A stretch of DNA of 64,000 nucleotides from Aquila chrysaetos chrysaetos (taxonomy: Eukaryota > Chordata > Aves > Accipitriformes > Accipitridae): NCBI RefSeq assembly GCF_900496995.4, contig NC_044010.1:6758001-6822000 (forward strand). The letters are read 5' to 3'. How positions within the stretch are numbered: position 1 is the stretch's first letter; each line of letters opens with the position of its first letter. The notes under the pieces are model-generated. The model was not told the origin of the DNA, did no database searches, and worked only from the letters and a program-made list of their open reading frames with translations. The position numbers and the translations under genes are program-made. Positions 62,901 to 64,000 of the stretch are shown piece by piece.

Positions 62901-63346
62901 GGTCCCACCAACCAGCGCCACCAGTGAGCGATGGGTGCCCCTGCCCCGACGCACCTGCTCACGAGGTGTGAAAACGTGCAGTGAGGCCACCAGCCCGCCT
63001 GTGGAATGGCGCAGAGGGAAGATGGGAGCAGGGCGAAACAGCGATACCTTGCGATGCTTCACCACATAATAGAGGATGGGGGCTCTGCTGTCAGGCCGGG
63101 GTCTCCACACCAGATCGTAGCTGTCCGTCTTGGATGTCCGGGGAGAACTGAGGATGATGGGGGCCTCGGCTGGAGACACCAGCTCCCCGTTGTCTGCACA
63201 CTGCGGAGACGCTGCTAGTGGGGTCGTCCCAGGTTTTGGCAGCCCAGCTTTATCCAGGGGCAGCTTTAAGGCACTGTTCCTGGAAGGTGGTGTTGAAGGC
63301 TGAGCCAAACCCAGCTGGGCATCTCGCCTAGAGTTGAGCGTAGCTC
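50826..63346 (-). CDS. BOC: BOC, cell-adhesion-associated Hedgehog co-receptor (3' part of gene)
   Basis: BOC is a type I membrane protein of the Ig/fibronectin superfamily that, with CDON and GAS1, helps PTCH1 bind Sonic hedgehog; it also guides commissural axons. Twelve coding exons here join in frame (2099 nt, 698 residues after the first split codon): a linker, FN3-1 (exons 63048-63346 and 60317-60479), a polar linker, FN3-2 (57193-57399 into 56189-56370), FN3-3 (56189-56370, 54949-55054, 54625-54747), the Hedgehog-binding domain by family knowledge, a transmembrane helix ([20 protein letters not shown]) and a cytoplasmic tail. Diagnostic strings include [35 protein letters not shown] and [20 protein letters not shown]. 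The N-terminal Ig domains lie beyond the right edge. No frame damage was found. It is convergent with CFAP44. Confidence 0.95.
51608..51801 (-). CDS. BOC: BOC exon: cytoplasmic tail, penultimate
   Basis: CTGCCCAG|ATTGCCC to CCAGG|GTCAGT on the minus strand; 194 nt, phase 2 to 1. Encodes [20 protein letters not shown], highly conserved in BOC. If the donor is not used the frame runs 15 more codons to a stop at 51561. Confidence 0.92.
52408..52487 (-). CDS. BOC: BOC exon: cytoplasmic tail
   Basis: CTTCCAG|TCACATG to TCCAG|GTTAGT on the minus strand; 80 nt, phase 0 to 2. Encodes [20 protein letters not shown]. Confidence 0.88.
53080..53306 (-). CDS. BOC: BOC exon: cytoplasmic juxtamembrane region
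   Basis: CTCTGCAG|AGCAAACC to CCACTG|GTATGT on the minus strand; 227 nt, phase 1 to 0. Encodes [20 protein letters not shown] and CPSAGVGY, matching the BOC tail. Confidence 0.92.
53727..53948 (-). CDS. BOC: BOC exon: stalk and transmembrane helix
   Basis: CTTCGCAG|CTCGGAAG to GCAGA|GTAAGG on the minus strand; 222 nt, phase 1 to 1. Encodes a Pro-rich stalk, [18 protein letters not shown] and the stop-transfer WRAWSKQ. A 27-bp CT repeat forms the polypyrimidine region before its acceptor. Confidence 0.95.
53961..53987. repeat. (GA)n microsatellite at the BOC transmembrane-exon acceptor
   Basis: A pure GA/CT run of 27 bp that starts 13 bp from the exon edge. On the minus strand it is (CT)n and lies where the polypyrimidine tract belongs. 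Confidence 0.95.
54625..54747 (-). CDS. BOC: BOC exon: end of FN3-3
   Basis: CTCCTCAG|GAGATCG to CAAAG|GTAACC on the minus strand; 123 nt, phase 1 to 1. Encodes [20 protein letters not shown] and [12 protein letters not shown]. Confidence 0.95.
54949..55054 (-). CDS. BOC: BOC exon: middle of FN3-3
   Basis: TCTGCAG|TATATCC to GGAAG|GTAGGA on the minus strand; 106 nt, phase 0 to 1. Encodes [20 protein letters not shown] and the acidic [12 protein letters not shown]. Confidence 0.95.
56189..56370 (-). CDS. BOC: BOC exon: end of FN3-2 and start of FN3-3
   Basis: CCCCTAG|GCACATCC to AAGTGGATG|GTAAGG on the minus strand; 182 nt, phase 1 to 0. Encodes [20 protein letters not shown] and then [20 protein letters not shown]. 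Confidence 0.94.
57193..57399 (-). CDS. BOC: BOC exon: start of FN3-2
   Basis: CTTGCAG|CTCCAGAG to GAGAAAG|GTAGGC on the minus strand; 207 nt, phase 1 to 1. Encodes [20 protein letters not shown] and [20 protein letters not shown]. Confidence 0.95.
57840..58530 (-). mobile_element. Degraded endogenous retroviral pol (integrase) fragment
   Basis: Minus-strand sequence coding for a retroviral integrase relic in a BOC intron. The 5' part (about 58385-58530) has the zinc-binding end ([16 protein letters not shown]). It is in a different frame from the 3' part (57840-58388), which holds the catalytic core with signatures [16 protein letters not shown] and [14 protein letters not shown] followed by a C-terminal domain. 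No gag, reverse transcriptase, env or flanking LTR was recognised nearby, so it is a dead fragment with at least one frame break near 58380. The class is not assigned. It is in the same orientation as BOC. Confidence 0.85.
58661..58727. repeat. Short imperfect tandem duplication (about 33 bp x 2)
   Basis: Two adjacent copies beginning ATTGAAGGAG at 58661 and 58694, differing by several substitutions and one inserted base. They lie beside the integrase relic and may be part of the same insertion. Confidence 0.7.
59316..59426 (-). CDS. BOC: BOC exon: linker between FN3-1 and FN3-2
   Basis: TGCACAG|GCCGGCG to TCCC|GTAAGG on the minus strand; 111 nt, phase 1 to 1. Encodes [20 protein letters not shown] and a Ser/Gln-rich polar linker. 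Confidence 0.95.
59915..60058 (+). repeat. CR1-like LINE 3' end fragment
   Basis: Contains ttaaggacagattagacaaac, aggctgatcctgtctccag and finishes cctattttctatggttctg, the pattern of the CR1 3' terminus. Plus orientation, antisense to BOC, in the intron between the FN3-1 and linker exons. Confidence 0.75.
60317..60479 (-). CDS. BOC: BOC exon: end of FN3-1
   Basis: CTCTCAG|CAGGTCACC to GACCG|GTAAAG on the minus strand; 163 nt, phase 0 to 1. Encodes [18 protein letters not shown] and [20 protein letters not shown]. The acceptor is CAGCAG; using the second AG would drop one Gln and start the exon at 60476. Confidence 0.92.
60480..63047 (-). other. BOC intron upstream of the second FN3-1 exon
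   Basis: Intron of about 2.6 kb. I see no exon with matching phase and no repeat I can name; open frames in it lack recognisable domains. Confidence 0.6.
63048..63346 (-). CDS. BOC: BOC exon: linker and start of FN3-1
   Basis: TCTTTCAG|GAGCTACG to CGCAAG|GTATCG on the minus strand; 299 nt, phase 1 to 0. Encodes a Pro/Ser-rich linker, then [20 protein letters not shown] and [12 protein letters not shown], which are BOC FN3-1 strands. Confidence 0.93.
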
Positions 63347-64000
63347 CTGAAAGACAAGGTGTCGAGGCAGGGTAAATGCCCATCCCAGTCCGCGTTGAAG
63401 GCAGAGCTGTGAGCCCCTTGAACCTCTCAGAAGACCAGCGTTATACACCCATTGCAGCACAGGTACCTTAGAGGTATCGGGTCCCAGGCGGTGCTGCCTG
63501 CTGTGCCGCTCAAAAAGGTGTTGGCAACAACCCCTCCTTCTCCCACTAGAAACCTAACACACCTCACTGGGGCCTCTCTGAGAACAGACCTTGGCCACAT
63601 GGGGCTTCCTCCTTCTCTGAAGCCCCTCTTACTCTGGATAAGTTCAGCAGGGTCCAAGGAATCAGGTGGTATCTCTCTTACCCCAGGTGAATCCACCCAT
63701 GTCAGTGTTTATGCTCTTGCTCAGTGCGAGCTCAGTGGCAGAGCTGAGTAAGCCATGGGGTAAGGCACTACACCCAGATGTCCTATGCCTCTCATGTAGA
63801 GATAGCTCAAGTATGCACACATGGCACTGCACTTAGAAGTAAAACTGCTACCATCTGTTCCTACAGGGAGATACGGAGATCCCAGTCAAAAAAGCACTCA
63901 AAGCACAGGCAAAAAGGGAGGGAAGACCAAGGCAGCTCAAACACAAGCGGGAGAGTAACACACCAACTTTCTTCTCCTGCTCCCCCCTGCTCTTTGCCTG
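63347..64000 (-). other. BOC intron running out of the window
   Basis: No Ig-domain exon could be recognised in these bases; an 89-codon minus-strand frame (63427-63696) has no family resemblance. The upstream BOC exons are expected to the right. Confidence 0.55.

Noticed and set aside
1..64000. CRISPR arrays, tRNA/rRNA genes, operons or a new defence-type system
   Set aside because: No direct-repeat arrays, no cloverleaf or rRNA segments were recognised, and the whole window is accounted for by two vertebrate genes, one partial divergent gene and common bird repeats.

Overview
This is a single-locus stretch of vertebrate, almost certainly avian, nuclear DNA. The evidence is the intron-rich gene structure, many CR1 LINE 3' fragments (including one with a degraded ATTCTATG-type tail), two solo LTRs of the bird type with the GTGGTTTAACCCC terminus, a retroviral integrase relic and a CpG-island promoter. 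No prokaryotic, CRISPR or plasmid-like content was seen.

Layout. (1) Positions 1-1536 hold the 5' end of a minus-strand gene whose first coding exon (1482-1536) encodes a signal peptide. Its body lies outside the window to the left. (2) A CpG island at about 1100-2700 separates it from the plus-strand gene CFAP44 (WDR52), giving a divergent promoter with an RFX X-box-like element, an NRF1 palindrome and a ZNF143-like site. (3) CFAP44 fills 2289-48855. I could join 35 coding exons through splice sites with compatible phases into one uninterrupted 5586-nt frame (1861 codons plus stop), close to the roughly 1850 residues I recall for human CFAP44. It has an acidic N-terminus, a long WD40 region and a coiled-coil C-terminal half. 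(4) BOC, the Hedgehog co-receptor, runs on the minus strand from beyond the right edge to its stop at 50826. The window contains its last 12 coding exons: the linker, three fibronectin type III domains, the transmembrane segment and the whole cytoplasmic tail, including a terminal exon that has no ATG-initiated ORF. CFAP44 and BOC are tail to tail with 1970 bp between stop codons. The CFAP44-BOC neighbourhood agrees with my recollection of human 3q13.2.

The two genes are not obviously one pathway. CFAP44 acts in the axoneme of motile cilia and sperm flagella (tether of inner dynein I1/f), while BOC is a plasma-membrane co-receptor for Sonic hedgehog in axon guidance and patterning. Introns hold CR1 pieces in both orientations, two related solo LTRs in CFAP44 introns, and a degraded integrase fragment in a BOC intron.

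The most noteworthy sequence-level observations are a perfect U12-type 5' splice site in CFAP44 intron 4, a GC-AG intron 11, the X-box-like palindrome directly before the CFAP44 start, and ambiguity about the CFAP44 start exon. I found no evidence of a novel biological system; this is an ordinary, well-preserved vertebrate locus. All gene identities rest on recalled protein families, not on a search.
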